Shown here: positions 1-9,667 of the stretch, piece after piece | How the letters are laid out: each line of letters opens with the position of its first letter | How positions within the stretch are numbered: the first letter of the stretch is position 1 | Assembly: GCA_031253495.1 (NCBI GenBank) | Contig: JAIRWC010000034.1 | Location: 1 to 52,081, forward strand | DNA length: 52,081 nucleotides | Source: Oscillospiraceae bacterium | GTDB lineage: Bacteria > Bacillota > Clostridia > Oscillospirales > Ruminococcaceae | Direction of reading: 5' to 3' | Notes under the pieces: model-generated | Databases searched by the model: none | Told to the model about the DNA's origin: nothing | The model's input: only the letters and a program-made list of their open reading frames with translations | Translations under genes and position numbers: made by a program

Positions 1-1705
1 CGCGGTTGCGGTGTTGGTTCAGCTTGAATTGGGAAATCAGGTTCTCCAATATGGCGGCTTGACCGCTCATCTCTTCGGAAGACGCGGCGCTTTCCTCGGC
101 GGTCGCGCTGGTTTGCTGAATAATTTGCATCACCTGGGCTATGCCGGTGTCTATTTGGAGGATGCCGGCCGACTGTTCTTCGGAAGATTTGGCGATATCG
201 ACAATCATTTTATTGCTCTCGTTTATCCCCGTTACAATTTCAGTCAGGCTGGCGGCGGTTTCGCCCGCGATGCGCGCCCCCAATTCGGCTTTCTCAATGG
301 AGTTTTGAATCATGCCCTCGGTGTCTTTGGCGGCTTCGGCGCTCTTCGCGGCTAAGTTGCGGACTTCTTCGGCGACGACGGCGAACCCCTTGCCGTGCTG
401 CCCCGCGCGGGCGGATTCGACGGCGGCGTTAAGCGCGAGGATATTCGTTTGAAAAGCGATGTCGTCAATGGTTTTGATGACCTTGCTGATAGAGTGGCTG
501 GCTTGGGTAATTCCTTCCACGGCGGATATCATATCGTTCATCTGGCGGCTGCCCTTTTCGGCGCTGACCCGGATGTTTTCGGCCATCCGCGCGGTTTTGG
601 ACGCCGTTTCGGCGTTGGTCTTGGTCTTCTTCGCGATGTCGGAAATGGACGCGGAAAGGCTTTCCACGGCGACGGTCTGTTGGTTTGAACCCTGCGCGAG
701 CGATTGCGCGCCGTCGGCGAGCTGCTTTGAAACGGCGGATACGTGGACGGCGGAATCGTTGATTTCACCGAACATCGCGTTGAGTTTCCTGTTCATGTCG
801 CGCAAAGACAGCCCCATCGTGTCTCTGTCGGATAAAAGGGAAATATCGCCGGTAAGGTCGCCGTCGGCCACCGTACTCAAAATCCGCCCGACTTCGGTTA
901 TACGGCCGACGAAATGAGCGGTTGAATTGATACACAGCCCAACCTCGTCTTTGATGTTCGAGTATTTTCCGATAATTTCAACGTCCGCCGGGGTGAGGAC
1001 AATATCGCCCGTCGAGGCGGCCTTGTCCATGAAAGTGGTTAAAATCTGCAACGGATTGCTGATGATACGGGACACGTACAGCCCCATCACGATTACCGAC
1101 GGTATGCCGACGGCCATCGCCGTGATGAGTATAATCAACAAGAGCTTGAAAAACGAATTGCTGTCCGCCGTCCTCTCAAGTTCCATTTCCGTGTGGTTCG
1201 ATACCGAAGCGTGGAAGTTTTTCTCGATGGTATCGACGTATGAGGAAGCCGCGTTTATCCCCGCCAAAAGACCCTCGGCGTCGCCTTTCGCCGCCGCGTC
1301 CATAATCTGTTGTTTGGCGATATAATACTTGCCGTCGGGCGGGTTAAGCAGACCGCCCGCTTCCAGGAACGCGCCCTCGAGCGACAAATCGGTTACGCTT
1401 ATATAGGTGTTTACGGCCGCGTCGCCCACAACGTGCGAATCGTTGACCTTGTCGATATATTCCTTAACGGCGGCGGGGTCGTCGATGTAAGCGTACATCA
1501 TGCCGAAATAAACCCGCTCCTGCTGAAACGCCTCGCGCATGTCGCCCATGGCCTTTATCGCCACCATCTCGTTGTTCGATAACTCGTCGGTGCTTTCTTG
1601 CGCGCGGTACATACCGATAATCCCCAACACGCCGATGAAGACGGTAACCAAGGACAGCGCGGCGATGCAGCTTATGATTTTTGTGATGATTTTTAAATTT
1701 TTCAT
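1..1705 (-). CDS. Methyl-accepting chemotaxis protein, C-terminus beyond window
   Basis: Membrane chemoreceptor that senses an extracellular signal and controls CheA. I translated it directly from the minus strand; 568 residues are visible and the reading frame runs off base 1, so the C-terminus is missing. Transmembrane helix 1 lies at about residues 12-32 and helix 2 at about 186-211, enclosing a roughly 150-residue four-helix-bundle-like sensor. A HAMP-like linker follows. The cytoplasmic coiled coil carries the conserved hairpin tip (about residues 413-450, including [20 protein letters not shown]). The start is the ATG behind a GGGGG tract. The ligand cannot be told from sequence. No che genes are in the window, so it is an orphan receptor here. 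Confidence 0.93.
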   Translation of the reverse strand, partial: MKNLKIITKIISCIAALSLVTVFIGVLGIIGMYRAQESTDELSNNEMVAIKAMGDMREAFQQERVYFGMMYAYIDDPAAVKEYIDKVNDSHVVGDAAVNTYISVTDLSLEGAFLEAGGLLNPPDGKYYIAKQQIMDAAAKGDAEGLLAGINAASSYVDTIEKNFHASVSNHTEMELERTADSNSFFKLLLIILITAMAVGIPSVIVMGLYVSRIISNPLQILTTFMDKAASTGDIVLTPADVEIIGKYSNIKDEVGLCINSTAHFVGRITEVGRILSTVADGDLTGDISLLSDRDTMGLSLRDMNRKLNAMFGEINDSAVHVSAVSKQLADGAQSLAQGSNQQTVAVESLSASISDIAKKTKTNAETASKTARMAENIRVSAEKGSRQMNDMISAVEGITQASHSISKVIKTIDDIAFQTNILALNAAVESARAGQHGKGFAVVAEEVRNLAAKSAEAAKDTEGMIQNSIEKAELGARIAGETAASLTEIVTGINESNKMIVDIAKSSEEQSAGILQIDTGIAQVMQIIQQTSATAEESAASSEEMSGQAAILENLISQFKLNQHRNR

Positions 1706-1733
1706 GACGATAATATTCCCCCTTTTATTGTTG

Positions 1734-1760
1734 ATTATACGGTTTAGGCGGATATGCCAA
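1734..1760 (-). promoter_or_regulatory. Possible promoter of the chemoreceptor
   Basis: On the minus strand a perfect -10 TATAAT (1734-1739) lies 28 bases before the receptor ATG. The best -35, TTGGCA (1755-1760), is only 15 bases away, which is short for a housekeeping sigma factor. The -10 is convincing but the -35 is weak, and another sigma factor could be used. Confidence 0.35.
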
Positions 1761-1775
1761 TTACGGCGGTTTTGC

Positions 1776-1812
1776 CTGATACGGCAATTCCGCGCTTCAT
1801 GCGGAATTGCCG
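1776..1812 (+). repeat. Small interspersed repeat copy A with perfect hairpin
   Basis: The 18-mer CTGATACGGCAATTCCGC (1776-1793) recurs identically at 27857-27874 and with changes at 45978-45994. Here it also forms a perfect 12-bp stem: CGGCAATTCCGC (1782-1793), 7-base loop, GCGGAATTGCCG (1801-1812). It lies between the end of glgD and the start of the receptor, both on the minus strand. There is no T-tract on either side, so it is not a standard intrinsic terminator. Confidence 0.7.
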
Positions 1813-1844
1813 CACCGTTTCTCGTTTGGTTGCGTTAAATCGGG

Positions 1845-2987
1845 TTAAACGCTCGCGCCTTTCCCCACGAACACGGGATAATCCTTCGTCCCGAACAGGC
1901 TCCGATAGCTGCCCACCTTAACGTCCTTATCCGAAATCACATAATTCATCTCGCATTTTTCCCCCACGACGGAATCCTGCATCAAAACGCAGTTCTTAAC
2001 CACCGCGCCTTTCCCGACCTTCACCCCTCTGAACAAAACGCAGTTCTCGGCATAACCGTCAATAATACAGCCGTCAGCCACCAAAGAATTGGTTACGCAC
2101 GCCTCAAGGCCGTATTTCGCGGGCGCCTCGTCGCGCACTTTGGTGTAAACGGGGCGCCCGTCGCCGCTGAACAGCCCGTTCCTCACCGCTAAGTCCATAA
2201 GCGCCATATTGCTGTCAAAATATGTGATGATGCTGTCAATCTGGGAATAATACCCGTCGTATTTATAACCGTAAATCTTTAATTCCTTGCAGCGGTGCTG
2301 TATAACGTCAATCTCGAAGCTGTACAGATTGCGCGAGGCGCACTCCTCGATTACCTCAAGCAGGAACTCTTTCTCGATTACGAACATATTCATGCTCGCG
2401 TTGACTTCGCCGCCCGTTTCCGGGCGAATCAGCACGTCGTAAACAAGGTCGTCCTGGTTTACGTTCAGCACCGTTTTTGTGCGAAGCTCGCCTTCGGCGT
2501 ATTTGCCCCTGCCGTAAACGACGGTTATGTCCGCCCCCTTTTCGACGTGGTATTCCAAAACCGCCTTTAAATCGATATTGGCTATAACGTCGCAGTCGCT
2601 CATTATCACATAGTCGCTGGGCGCGTTCCTGATGTACTGGATAACGCCCGACAAAGCCTCCAGCCGCCCCCTAATCAGACCGCTTACGGGGGCGAAGTCC
2701 GCGGCGCGCCCGTAAGGCGGCAGCAGCCTTAAACCGCCGGTCTTGCGCGACAAGTCCCATTCCCCGCCGGAACCGAGATGGTCCAAAAGCGACTGGTAAT
2801 TAGACCTCGCAATCACCCCCACCGCCGAAACGCCGGAGTTCACCATATTAGACAGCGGAAAGTCAATAAGCCTGTACCGCGCCCCGAAAGGCACGCTCCC
2901 CATTGTTCGGGTCTTTGTCAAATCAGTTACCGTCAAGTCGTGCATATTCGCGAAAATCAGCCCGACGGCGTCCGCCATTCCTGCCAT
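1845..2987 (-). CDS. glgD: GlgD, regulatory/non-catalytic ADP-glucose pyrophosphorylase subunit
   Basis: Glycogen biosynthesis. GlgD is the GlgC paralogue that, in Firmicutes, pairs with GlgC to form a more active hetero-oligomeric glucose-1-phosphate adenylyltransferase. The 380-residue protein has the nucleotidyltransferase fold, but its N-terminus reads LIFANMHDLTVTDLT where GlgC has the catalytic glycine-rich [13 protein letters not shown] loop; that loss is the usual mark of GlgD. The segment [16 protein letters not shown] is kept and a left-handed beta-helix region forms the C-terminus. The start has a strong AAAGGAGG site. It is the last gene of glgB-glgC-glgD, 17 bases after glgC. No glycogen synthase (glgA) or phosphorylase lies nearby. 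Confidence 0.93.
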   Translation of the reverse strand: MAGMADAVGLIFANMHDLTVTDLTKTRTMGSVPFGARYRLIDFPLSNMVNSGVSAVGVIARSNYQSLLDHLGSGGEWDLSRKTGGLRLLPPYGRAADFAPVSGLIRGRLEALSGVIQYIRNAPSDYVIMSDCDVIANIDLKAVLEYHVEKGADITVVYGRGKYAEGELRTKTVLNVNQDDLVYDVLIRPETGGEVNASMNMFVIEKEFLLEVIEECASRNLYSFEIDVIQHRCKELKIYGYKYDGYYSQIDSIITYFDSNMALMDLAVRNGLFSGDGRPVYTKVRDEAPAKYGLEACVTNSLVADGCIIDGYAENCVLFRGVKVGKGAVVKNCVLMQDSVVGEKCEMNYVISDKDVKVGSYRSLFGTKDYPVFVGKGASV

Positions 2988-3004
2988 AATGACACCTCCT
3001 TTTT

Positions 3005-4213
3005 TTATCTCGCGCTTTCGGAAACCATTGCCTTGGGCTTTATCACCGTATCGGGATTAACGCTTACGCGATGCCCTATTACCGCCACGCCCCAGTCGCC
3101 CTTGTCCTCTATCGCTTCGGGGCGGTCGCCCACCCTGACGTTTTCGCCGATTACGCAATCCTCGCCGATAATCGCGTATTCGATTACCGCGCCTTTTTTG
3201 ATATGGGTGTTCGGCATAATTATGCTGTCGCGGACGACGGCGCCTTCCTCGATGGTTACCCCCGCGAACAGTATGGAAAAGTCCACCTGCCCGTCGATAT
3301 TGCATCCCTCCGCAATCATCGAATTTTCAATCGCGCAGTGTTCCCCGCTGTAATGCGGCGGCATAATGAGGTTGCGCGAATATATGCGCCAGTTATGGTC
3401 GTATAAGTCAAGCGGCACGTTCGGGTTGAGGAGGTCCATGTTGGCTTCCCACAGGCTGTCAATCGTCCCCACGTCCTTCCAGTAGGAATCGAAGTGATAA
3501 GCCACCATTTTACAGCCGTTTTTGAGCATATCGGGAATGATATTCCCGCCGAAATCCTTTTTTGCCTCTTTGTCGTTTTCGTTGGCGATAAGGTACGTCT
3601 TCAGGTTCTGCCACGAATAGATGTACACGCCCATTGAAATTAAGTTCGATTTGGGTTCGGGCGGCTTTTCCGCGAATTCGGTGATTATGCCGTTTTCGTC
3701 CACCGACATGACGCCGAAACGCGACGCCTCTTCCCACGGGACTTCGATAACCGCTATGGTCGTGTCGGCTTTCTGCTTTATATGGCAGTCAAGCATTTTT
3801 GAATAGTCCATTTTGTAAATATGGTCGCCCGCGAGAACGGCGACGTACTCGGGGTTATAGCGGTCGATGAAATCCATGTTCTGATAAATGGCGTTAGCCG
3901 TGCCGGAATACCACGACTTCCCCCCGGAGCTTTCATAAGGCGCCAAAACGTGAACCCCCCCGTGGACCCTGTCCAACCCCCACGGATGCCCGTTGCCTAT
4001 ATACTCGTTAAGCACGAGCGGCTGATACTGCGTTAAAATGCCCACGGTGTCAAAACCGGAGTTGACGCAGTTCGACAGGGGAAAGTCTATGAGCCTGTAT
4101 TTGCCCCCGTAAGGCACGGCGGGCTTCGCCATATCCTGCGTGAGGGCGTAAAGCCGGCTGCCCTGCCCGCCCGCGAGTATCATCGCCACGCATTCTTTTT
4201 TTACGTGTTTCAT
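3005..4213 (-). CDS. glgC: Glucose-1-phosphate adenylyltransferase, catalytic subunit
   Basis: Makes ADP-glucose from glucose 1-phosphate and ATP, the committed step of bacterial glycogen synthesis, in the cytoplasm. It is 402 residues, a normal length. The N-terminus has the intact catalytic loop ([14 protein letters not shown]), followed by [20 protein letters not shown], the GDHIYKMDY metal/nucleotide segment near residue 135, and the EKPPEPKSN glucose-1-phosphate segment. The C-terminal third is a hexapeptide beta-helix. A GGAGGGG ribosome site precedes the ATG. It is flanked by glgB upstream (22-base gap) and glgD downstream (17-base gap), so the three should be one transcript from the promoter at 6215-6243. 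Confidence 0.97.
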   Translation of the reverse strand: MKHVKKECVAMILAGGQGSRLYALTQDMAKPAVPYGGKYRLIDFPLSNCVNSGFDTVGILTQYQPLVLNEYIGNGHPWGLDRVHGGVHVLAPYESSGGKSWYSGTANAIYQNMDFIDRYNPEYVAVLAGDHIYKMDYSKMLDCHIKQKADTTIAVIEVPWEEASRFGVMSVDENGIITEFAEKPPEPKSNLISMGVYIYSWQNLKTYLIANENDKEAKKDFGGNIIPDMLKNGCKMVAYHFDSYWKDVGTIDSLWEANMDLLNPNVPLDLYDHNWRIYSRNLIMPPHYSGEHCAIENSMIAEGCNIDGQVDFSILFAGVTIEEGAVVRDSIIMPNTHIKKGAVIEYAIIGEDCVIGENVRVGDRPEAIEDKGDWGVAVIGHRVSVNPDTVIKPKAMVSESAR

Positions 4214-4235
4214 AATTCCCCTCCTTTATGGCCGT

Positions 4236-6164
4236 TTATACTATACCGCCGTTTAAAAACGGTTTATCGGGTTTGCGAGAGCGCGCCGCGGGCTTCAAAA
4301 AAAACGCCGACATGGGAGCTATTGAAACGGTCAGCGAATACGGTTCGCCGTGCATCGGCTCCGCGCTCGCCTTAAGCGTTTTGTTCGCTTTCCCCGTTCC
4401 GCCGAACTGCGGCGAGTCCGTGGTGAAAACCTCTTTATAATCGGTGTGATACGGCACGCCGAACCTGTACTCCCCGTGTTCCTTAGGCTGGAAGTTGCAC
4501 ACGGCAATCAGCTCCCCGCCGCTTGAATTGATTCTTCGGAACACGATTACGCTGTTTTGGCTGTCGTCGGGGACAATCCACTTGAACCCGCTCCAATCGC
4601 GCTCGTTTTCCCAAAGCTCGCTGTTTTTCAGGTAAAAATCGTTAAGCCGGCAAACAAACTCGGACATTTTCTTATGCTCGTCAAACTCAAGCACGTCCCA
4701 GTCCAAACCCGCCTTATAATTCCACTCCTTGAACTGCGCAAATTCCTGCCCCATGAACATAAGCATCTTACCCGGGTGCGCCGCCATATAAGCCAGGAAC
4801 GTCCTGAACGAAGCGAAGCGCAGATTACGCGGGCCGCTCATTTTATCAAGCATCGAACATTTTCCGTGGACGACCTCATCGTGTGAAATCGGCAGTATGT
4901 AATTCTCCGAAAAGGCGTAATAAAACGAAAAAGTCAGCTTGTCGTGGTTGCCGGAACGGTATTCGGGGTTCATTGACATATAGGCCAACATATCGTTCAT
5001 CCAGCCCATGTTCCATTTAAAGTTAAAGCCCAGCCCGCCTATATCCGTAGGCTTCGTTACCAAGGGCCACGCGGTGGATTCCTCCGCTATCATCAAAAGG
5101 TTCGGAAAATATTTGAACAAAGCGGCGTTGAGCTTCTGCAAAAACGCGACGGCCTCTATATTTCCGTTGCCGCCGTATATGTTCGGGCGCCATTCCCGCC
5201 TGTCATAATCGAGGTAGAGCATCGAGGCGACGGCGTCCACCCTTAACCCGTCTATATGGTACTCGTTGACCCAATAATAGGCGTTGGAAACGAGGAAACT
5301 CTGGACTTCCGCCTTGCCCCAGTCGAATATACGCGTCCCCCAGTTATAATGCTCCCGCTTCAACGGGTCGGAATATTCGTAGCAACATTCCCCGTCAAAT
5401 TCGTATAACCCCGCCGCGTCCTTCGGGAAATGCGCGGGAACCCAATCGAGTATCACCCCTATGCCGTGCCTGTGGCAATAGTTGACAAAACTCATAAAAT
5501 CGTGCGGGGTGCCGAAGCGCGAGGTCGGCGCATAATAACCTATCCCCTGGTATCCCCACGAGCCGTCGAACGGAAATTCGGCGACGGGCATCATTTCAAT
5601 ATGCGTGTAACCCATTTTCTTTACATACGGTATAAGTTCCGAAGCTAATTCCATATAGTTAAAAAGTTCGCCCGCCCCGCTTTTCCTCCGCCACGAATTG
5701 AGGTGAACCTCGTAAATATTCAGCGGCGAGCGGTAAATATCAGAATTTTTAACCTTGTCGCGCCATTTTTCGTCCCCCCACTTGAACCCCGAAATATCGT
5801 AAACCTTTGTGGCGGTGTTCGGGCGGGTTTCCATATGGAAACCGTAGGGGTCGGCTTTAAGGCGGACCTGCCCCGTCGGCCCCTCTATCGAGTATTTATA
5901 GGCGTCGTATTGCTTCAACCCGGGAACGAATATCTCCCATATCCCATCGTCGCTGATTAACGCCATTTCATCGCGCGCCCTGTCCCAATGGTTAAAATCG
6001 CCGACGACGCTGACGTTCCTCGCTTTGGGCGCCCACACGCGGAAAACCACGCCGTCAACCCCGCCGCGAACGGTAAAGTGAGAGCCGAAAAAATCGTAGC
6101 CACGGATCAATTCCCCTTTATGATAGAGGTAAAGCGGGATATGATACTCTTTTTTTATCTCCAT
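4236..6164 (-). CDS. glgB: 1,4-alpha-glucan branching enzyme
   Basis: GH13 enzyme that introduces alpha-1,6 branches into glycogen. The 642-residue protein has an N-terminal CBM48-type beta-sandwich (about residues 20-125, including FRVWAPKARNVSVVGDFN), then the (beta/alpha)8 barrel. The catalytic nucleophile is in DGLRVDAVAS (around residue 310), the acid/base Glu in AEESTAW (around 360), and the transition-state His/Asp in ISHDEVVHGK. An all-beta C-terminal domain follows. It is the first gene of glgBCD, behind a good promoter. The ribosome site is a modest GAGG about 11 bases before the ATG. Confidence 0.97.
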   Translation of the reverse strand: MEIKKEYHIPLYLYHKGELIRGYDFFGSHFTVRGGVDGVVFRVWAPKARNVSVVGDFNHWDRARDEMALISDDGIWEIFVPGLKQYDAYKYSIEGPTGQVRLKADPYGFHMETRPNTATKVYDISGFKWGDEKWRDKVKNSDIYRSPLNIYEVHLNSWRRKSGAGELFNYMELASELIPYVKKMGYTHIEMMPVAEFPFDGSWGYQGIGYYAPTSRFGTPHDFMSFVNYCHRHGIGVILDWVPAHFPKDAAGLYEFDGECCYEYSDPLKREHYNWGTRIFDWGKAEVQSFLVSNAYYWVNEYHIDGLRVDAVASMLYLDYDRREWRPNIYGGNGNIEAVAFLQKLNAALFKYFPNLLMIAEESTAWPLVTKPTDIGGLGFNFKWNMGWMNDMLAYMSMNPEYRSGNHDKLTFSFYYAFSENYILPISHDEVVHGKCSMLDKMSGPRNLRFASFRTFLAYMAAHPGKMLMFMGQEFAQFKEWNYKAGLDWDVLEFDEHKKMSEFVCRLNDFYLKNSELWENERDWSGFKWIVPDDSQNSVIVFRRINSSGGELIAVCNFQPKEHGEYRFGVPYHTDYKEVFTTDSPQFGGTGKANKTLKASAEPMHGEPYSLTVSIAPMSAFFLKPAARSRKPDKPFLNGGIV

Positions 6165-6214
6165 AACACCAAATCCTCGTTCATACCGTTACGTTCATAT
6201 TATTATGTTTGTTA

Positions 6215-6243
6215 ATTGTATCACAAATTTACGACTAATTCAA
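6215..6243 (-). promoter_or_regulatory. Promoter of glgBCD
   Basis: Minus strand: -35 TTGAAT (6238-6243), 17-base spacer, -10 TACAAT (6215-6220), in an AT-rich gap between glgB and the oxidoreductase gene. Transcription would start near 6208, giving a leader of about 44 bases. I see no catabolite-response (cre) palindrome overlapping it. Confidence 0.75.
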
Positions 6244-6309
6244 GTGTTTTACACAAATTTTACATATTTGTTGAAATGTAATCGTTTAAATTAGTGAAAA
6301 TGACGAAAA

Positions 6310-7287
6310 TTATTCAAAAGGATAGACCAATCCCCACTGCCCGCGAATCTCGTCCATGATTTCCATAACCCTTATAATTTCAGAACGGGGCATTTCCCGG
6401 CACTCTTTCCCGCCCCGCCCGATTGCTTCGGCGCAGGCGCGCACCTGGTATTCGTAACCGGTGATTTGAGGCGGCCTTTCAAACCGGGTAACGCCCCGCC
6501 CGTCATGAAGCTCCGCCCGCTCATAATTGTTGATGTTCTCAAAAATCAGACGCCCGCCCGTCCCCGTGATTATACCCTTGTTATCCCCCTGCTTCGACAG
6601 TGAGCTTTCAAGTTTCGCCGTTTTGCCGTCGGCGTACGTAAAAACGATTTCGTTCTCGCGGTCGGCGCCCGTCGGGAAAAGCTCGCGCTTCGACTCGATT
6701 TTGACTATATCGGAGCCGAACGCCGCCAGCGCGAAGTTAATGGGGTATACCCCGAGGTCGAGCAGCGCGCCCCCCGCCAAATCAAGGTCGTACATCCTTT
6801 TTATACCGGCGTTCGGATAGGAGAGCTCGGCGGTAAGGGAAAGCGGTTTTCCGATTGCTCCGCCGCTTATCAGCGAGAATTTCTCGCGCAAGGGCAAATA
6901 ACGCGTCCAAATCGCTTCAGCTATGAACAAATCCTTTTCGGCGGCCAAACCGATTACGGAACGCGCCTGCTTCGCGTTTACCGTGAACGGCTTTTCGCAG
7001 AGGACGTTTTTCCCCGCGTTTAGGGCGAGCAGCATATTCTCGTAATGGAACGCGTGCGGCGTGGCGATATAAACCAAGTCTAACCCGCCGTCGGCGCACA
7101 GCTCCCCGTAACTCGCGCACGCTTTCGGGACGCCGAACCTTTCCGCGAATTCAGCCGCCGTTTCCCCCCTGCGGGAACCGACGGCCGCCAAGCGGACATT
7201 CTCGCTTTTGCTCATTTCGTTAACGGTCAGCGCCATTTTTTCGGCAATCCAGCCCGTGCCGACAATCCCTATGTTAAACGCGTCCAT
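6310..7287 (-). CDS. Gfo/Idh/MocA family oxidoreductase
   Basis: Predicted NAD(P)-dependent oxidoreductase acting on a sugar or sugar derivative. It is 325 residues. The N-terminal Rossmann fold opens with IGIVGTGWIAEKMA (residues 7-20); the family EKPF motif is present (LCEKPFTVNAKQA, near residue 97), whose Lys is catalytic in this family. The C-terminal alpha/beta domain contains GGALLDLGVYPINF. It is the last gene of the carbohydrate uptake operon, about 100 bases after the second permease and separated from it by a perfect hairpin. The context suggests it modifies the imported sugar. The substrate cannot be named. Confidence 0.88.
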   Translation of the reverse strand: MDAFNIGIVGTGWIAEKMALTVNEMSKSENVRLAAVGSRRGETAAEFAERFGVPKACASYGELCADGGLDLVYIATPHAFHYENMLLALNAGKNVLCEKPFTVNAKQARSVIGLAAEKDLFIAEAIWTRYLPLREKFSLISGGAIGKPLSLTAELSYPNAGIKRMYDLDLAGGALLDLGVYPINFALAAFGSDIVKIESKRELFPTGADRENEIVFTYADGKTAKLESSLSKQGDNKGIITGTGGRLIFENINNYERAELHDGRGVTRFERPPQITGYEYQVRACAEAIGRGGKECREMPRSEIIRVMEIMDEIRGQWGLVYPFE

Positions 7288-7320
7288 AAATACCCGCCCC
7301 CTTTTTTGTGAAGATACGAC

Positions 7321-7349
7321 GCAAGGGCGGATAAGATATCCGCCCTTGC
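7321..7349 (-). repeat. Perfect intergenic hairpin
   Basis: GCAAGGGCGGATA (7321-7333), loop AGA, then the exact complement TATCCGCCCTTGC (7337-7349): a 13-bp perfect stem with a 3-base loop between the second permease and the oxidoreductase gene. No T-tract follows on the minus strand, so it more likely blocks 3' exonuclease decay or partly attenuates expression than terminates fully. Confidence 0.7.
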
Positions 7350-7391
7350 CCGCGCCCCTTTGCCGACGAGTCCGCGCCCCTTTGTATTCGA

Positions 7392-8339
7392 TTATTCTTT
7401 TATTCCCCCGAGCGCGACGCCCGCGATGATATACCGCGAAAGGATAAGGTAGAACACAATCAGCGGCACGGCGGTAGCCGAAAGACCGAGGTACATGGCG
7501 CCTATCTCCGGCGCGTATTTATTTGATTTTATCATATCCACCACCATGGGAACCGTAAACATCTTCGGGTCGTTGCCGCCAAGCAGCATGGTGGGTATGA
7601 ACAGGCTGTTCCAGGAGCCGACCATCGCGAATATCGCCATCGTCGCCATTCCCGGCATCAGGATGGGCAAGACGAGCCTGTTGAAGATTCCGAATTCGGT
7701 ACAGCCGTCAATCCTCCCCGCTTCGACAAGCTCAAGCGACAAAGCCGCTATCATATACTGCCGCATGAAGAACACCGTCGAGGGGGCGGCAATCGCGGGT
7801 ATAATCAGCGGGAGGAACGTCCCGTACCACCCTATTCCGCGCATCATCCCGATAAAGCCCAACACCGAAATCTGCGCGGGAACCATCATAACCGCCAGTA
7901 TAAAGGCGTACAGCGGCTTGCTCCCTCGGAATCGGTACGCCGTAAAGCCATAAGCCGTCAGCGACGAAAAATAAACCGAAAGCAACGTGGAACCCGCCGA
8001 TATTATGAACGAGTTGATGAAAGCGTTCACGAACGGCAACTTCATCCCGCCGATTTCATCGATGAACAAGATTTTCCAGTTATTAGAAAACGATTTGCTC
8101 GGCAGCAAAGAACCCGCTATCGAGTTCTCGGGGAGCGCCGGCCACCAGTCCAACTTCGCCCCTTGCACCTCCAAGCGGCTCTTCGTCGCGTTGAAAAACA
8201 TGAACAGGAACGGAAGTATACACATCAGCGTCAACATGACACAGACGATATAGACGACGATTTTCTTGGCCAAGATAGCCGCCCAGTAGGATTTTTCACC
8301 GGATTCGGTCTGCAGATTAAAGGGGATATAGTCAGCCAT
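7392..8339 (-). CDS. Carbohydrate ABC transporter permease, MalG type
   Basis: Inner-membrane subunit of a binding-protein-dependent sugar importer. The 315-residue protein has six predicted transmembrane helices, the first at about residues 28-50. The cytoplasmic EAA loop reads ELVEAGRIDGCTEFGIFNRLVLPIL, the site that contacts the ATPase. The C-terminus ends in ALGGIKE, typical of the MalG class. Its ATG overlaps the stop codon of the upstream permease (TGATG), so translation is coupled. A GGAGGT site lies within the end of that upstream gene. No ATPase gene is in the operon, so a shared MsiK/UgpC-like ATPase elsewhere is likely (inference). Confidence 0.94.
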   Translation of the reverse strand: MADYIPFNLQTESGEKSYWAAILAKKIVVYIVCVMLTLMCILPFLFMFFNATKSRLEVQGAKLDWWPALPENSIAGSLLPSKSFSNNWKILFIDEIGGMKLPFVNAFINSFIISAGSTLLSVYFSSLTAYGFTAYRFRGSKPLYAFILAVMMVPAQISVLGFIGMMRGIGWYGTFLPLIIPAIAAPSTVFFMRQYMIAALSLELVEAGRIDGCTEFGIFNRLVLPILMPGMATMAIFAMVGSWNSLFIPTMLLGGNDPKMFTVPMVVDMIKSNKYAPEIGAMYLGLSATAVPLIVFYLILSRYIIAGVALGGIKE

Positions 8340-9589
8340 CAGTGAGCACCTCCCATCCGCGCTTGAAGCTTCATAAGCTTTTTCTGTTTCTTCAGGTATT
8401 TGGTTTCACTGCGGTCCCTCATAAAGATGAATATAAACACGCTTATGATGGTGGTGATGATGAACAGCATAACGGCGGCGGCGGCCGAATAGCCGAAGCC
8501 CTTGCCCGCGCCGAGCGAGCTGACCTCATACGCCGTGGACTGTATCTGCGTCATAACCGTCTTGATGTACATCCCGTGCGGCGAACTGGTGAATCCGCCG
8601 ATAACCGTCGGCACGTCGAACATCTGCAGACCGCCTATCAGCGACTGGATAAGGTTAAACGTCAAGATAGGCCGGATAAGGGGAACCGTTACCCGCCAGA
8701 ACACCTGATTGCCGTTGGCGCCGTCGATATTCGCCGCCTCGAACAAAGACGGGTTTATACCGAGGATGCCGGCTATCATAACAATCATCGTGTTGCCGAA
8801 CCACATCCAAAAGTTGATGAACGCCACTATCCCCCGCGAGTAAATCGGACCCGCCAGCTGCGCCTGTTCTCCGCTCGCCGTGGTCTTCGCAATCGCGCCG
8901 ATGTTCTGCGCGATGATGTGCAAAGGCCCGTTCGGCATCGAGAACATGAAGAACAGGTAGCCGATTGTCGCGGCGGTCATTATATTCGGCATATAGAAAA
9001 TGACCTTGAACAGCCCTTGCCCCTTAACCCGTATTTTCGCGTCGGTGAACCAGGCGGCGAGCAACAGCGCCAAACCGATTTGCGGGATAAAGCCGACAAT
9101 CCAGATTAACGCGGTGTTGGTGAAAACCGACGTCCATCCGTCCACGATGATACCGCTGTTGTTGTTCTCTATCTTTTCGCGGTACATCCTGTTTTCCATC
9201 TCGGATTTCCAGTATCTGTAGCCGTCGCCCTTATAGTAAAAGTTTTGCAGCCCGACAAAGCGGAATTCGCTCCAGTTCCCTTCGTCCACCTCGTACGATT
9301 CCACAATATCGCGCAGAGGGTCTTTGCCTATCATAACGGGGTTTCCGTCCGCGTCCAAAACGTCTTCAAAAACCGCCTCATAGGTCTTCGCCCCTAATTC
9401 CGCGTCGTCGGTGGCGCGGAAGGTAAAGGCGTAATAAAACGTGGTAAAGAGCGGGTACGCCGAGAACAGGATATACGCGATAAAGAAAGGCGCGATAAAG
9501 ATATAGCCCCAATATGATTTTTCAAGGCGCGCCCTCCTCCTGCGTTTAACCGGCGCCGTTTTCGCGGCGGTCGCTTCTGAATTGTCCAT
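8339..9589 (-). CDS. Carbohydrate ABC transporter permease, MalF type
   Basis: Partner permease of the importer, 416 residues from the chosen start. A basic N-terminus (KRRRRARLEKSYW) precedes helix 1. An extracytoplasmic insertion of about 100 residues separates helix 1 from helix 2, as in some MalF proteins, and five more helices follow. The EAA loop is SLFEAANIDGANGNQVFWRVTVPLI. I chose the ATG at 9589 because GGAG stands 7 bases before it. The frame stays open to an ATG at 9667, which also sits behind GGAGGTCTG, the arm of the palindromic element at 9668-9723; use of that start would add 26 residues with no similarity I recognise. Confidence 0.93.
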   Translation of the reverse strand: MDNSEATAAKTAPVKRRRRARLEKSYWGYIFIAPFFIAYILFSAYPLFTTFYYAFTFRATDDAELGAKTYEAVFEDVLDADGNPVMIGKDPLRDIVESYEVDEGNWSEFRFVGLQNFYYKGDGYRYWKSEMENRMYREKIENNNSGIIVDGWTSVFTNTALIWIVGFIPQIGLALLLAAWFTDAKIRVKGQGLFKVIFYMPNIMTAATIGYLFFMFSMPNGPLHIIAQNIGAIAKTTASGEQAQLAGPIYSRGIVAFINFWMWFGNTMIVMIAGILGINPSLFEAANIDGANGNQVFWRVTVPLIRPILTFNLIQSLIGGLQMFDVPTVIGGFTSSPHGMYIKTVMTQIQSTAYEVSSLGAGKGFGYSAAAAVMLFIITTIISVFIFIFMRDRSETKYLKKQKKLMKLQARMGGAH

Positions 9590-9667
9590 AAAAACACTCC
9601 TATAATCCTTAAAGTTTTGATATGTTAACGCCGGCGCGCCCGTCGGGTATAACGGGTCCGCCGACAT

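Noticed and set aside
1782-1812. Intrinsic terminator for glgD
   Set aside because: The stem is perfect but no T-run follows on the minus strand, so I list it as a repeat/hairpin instead.
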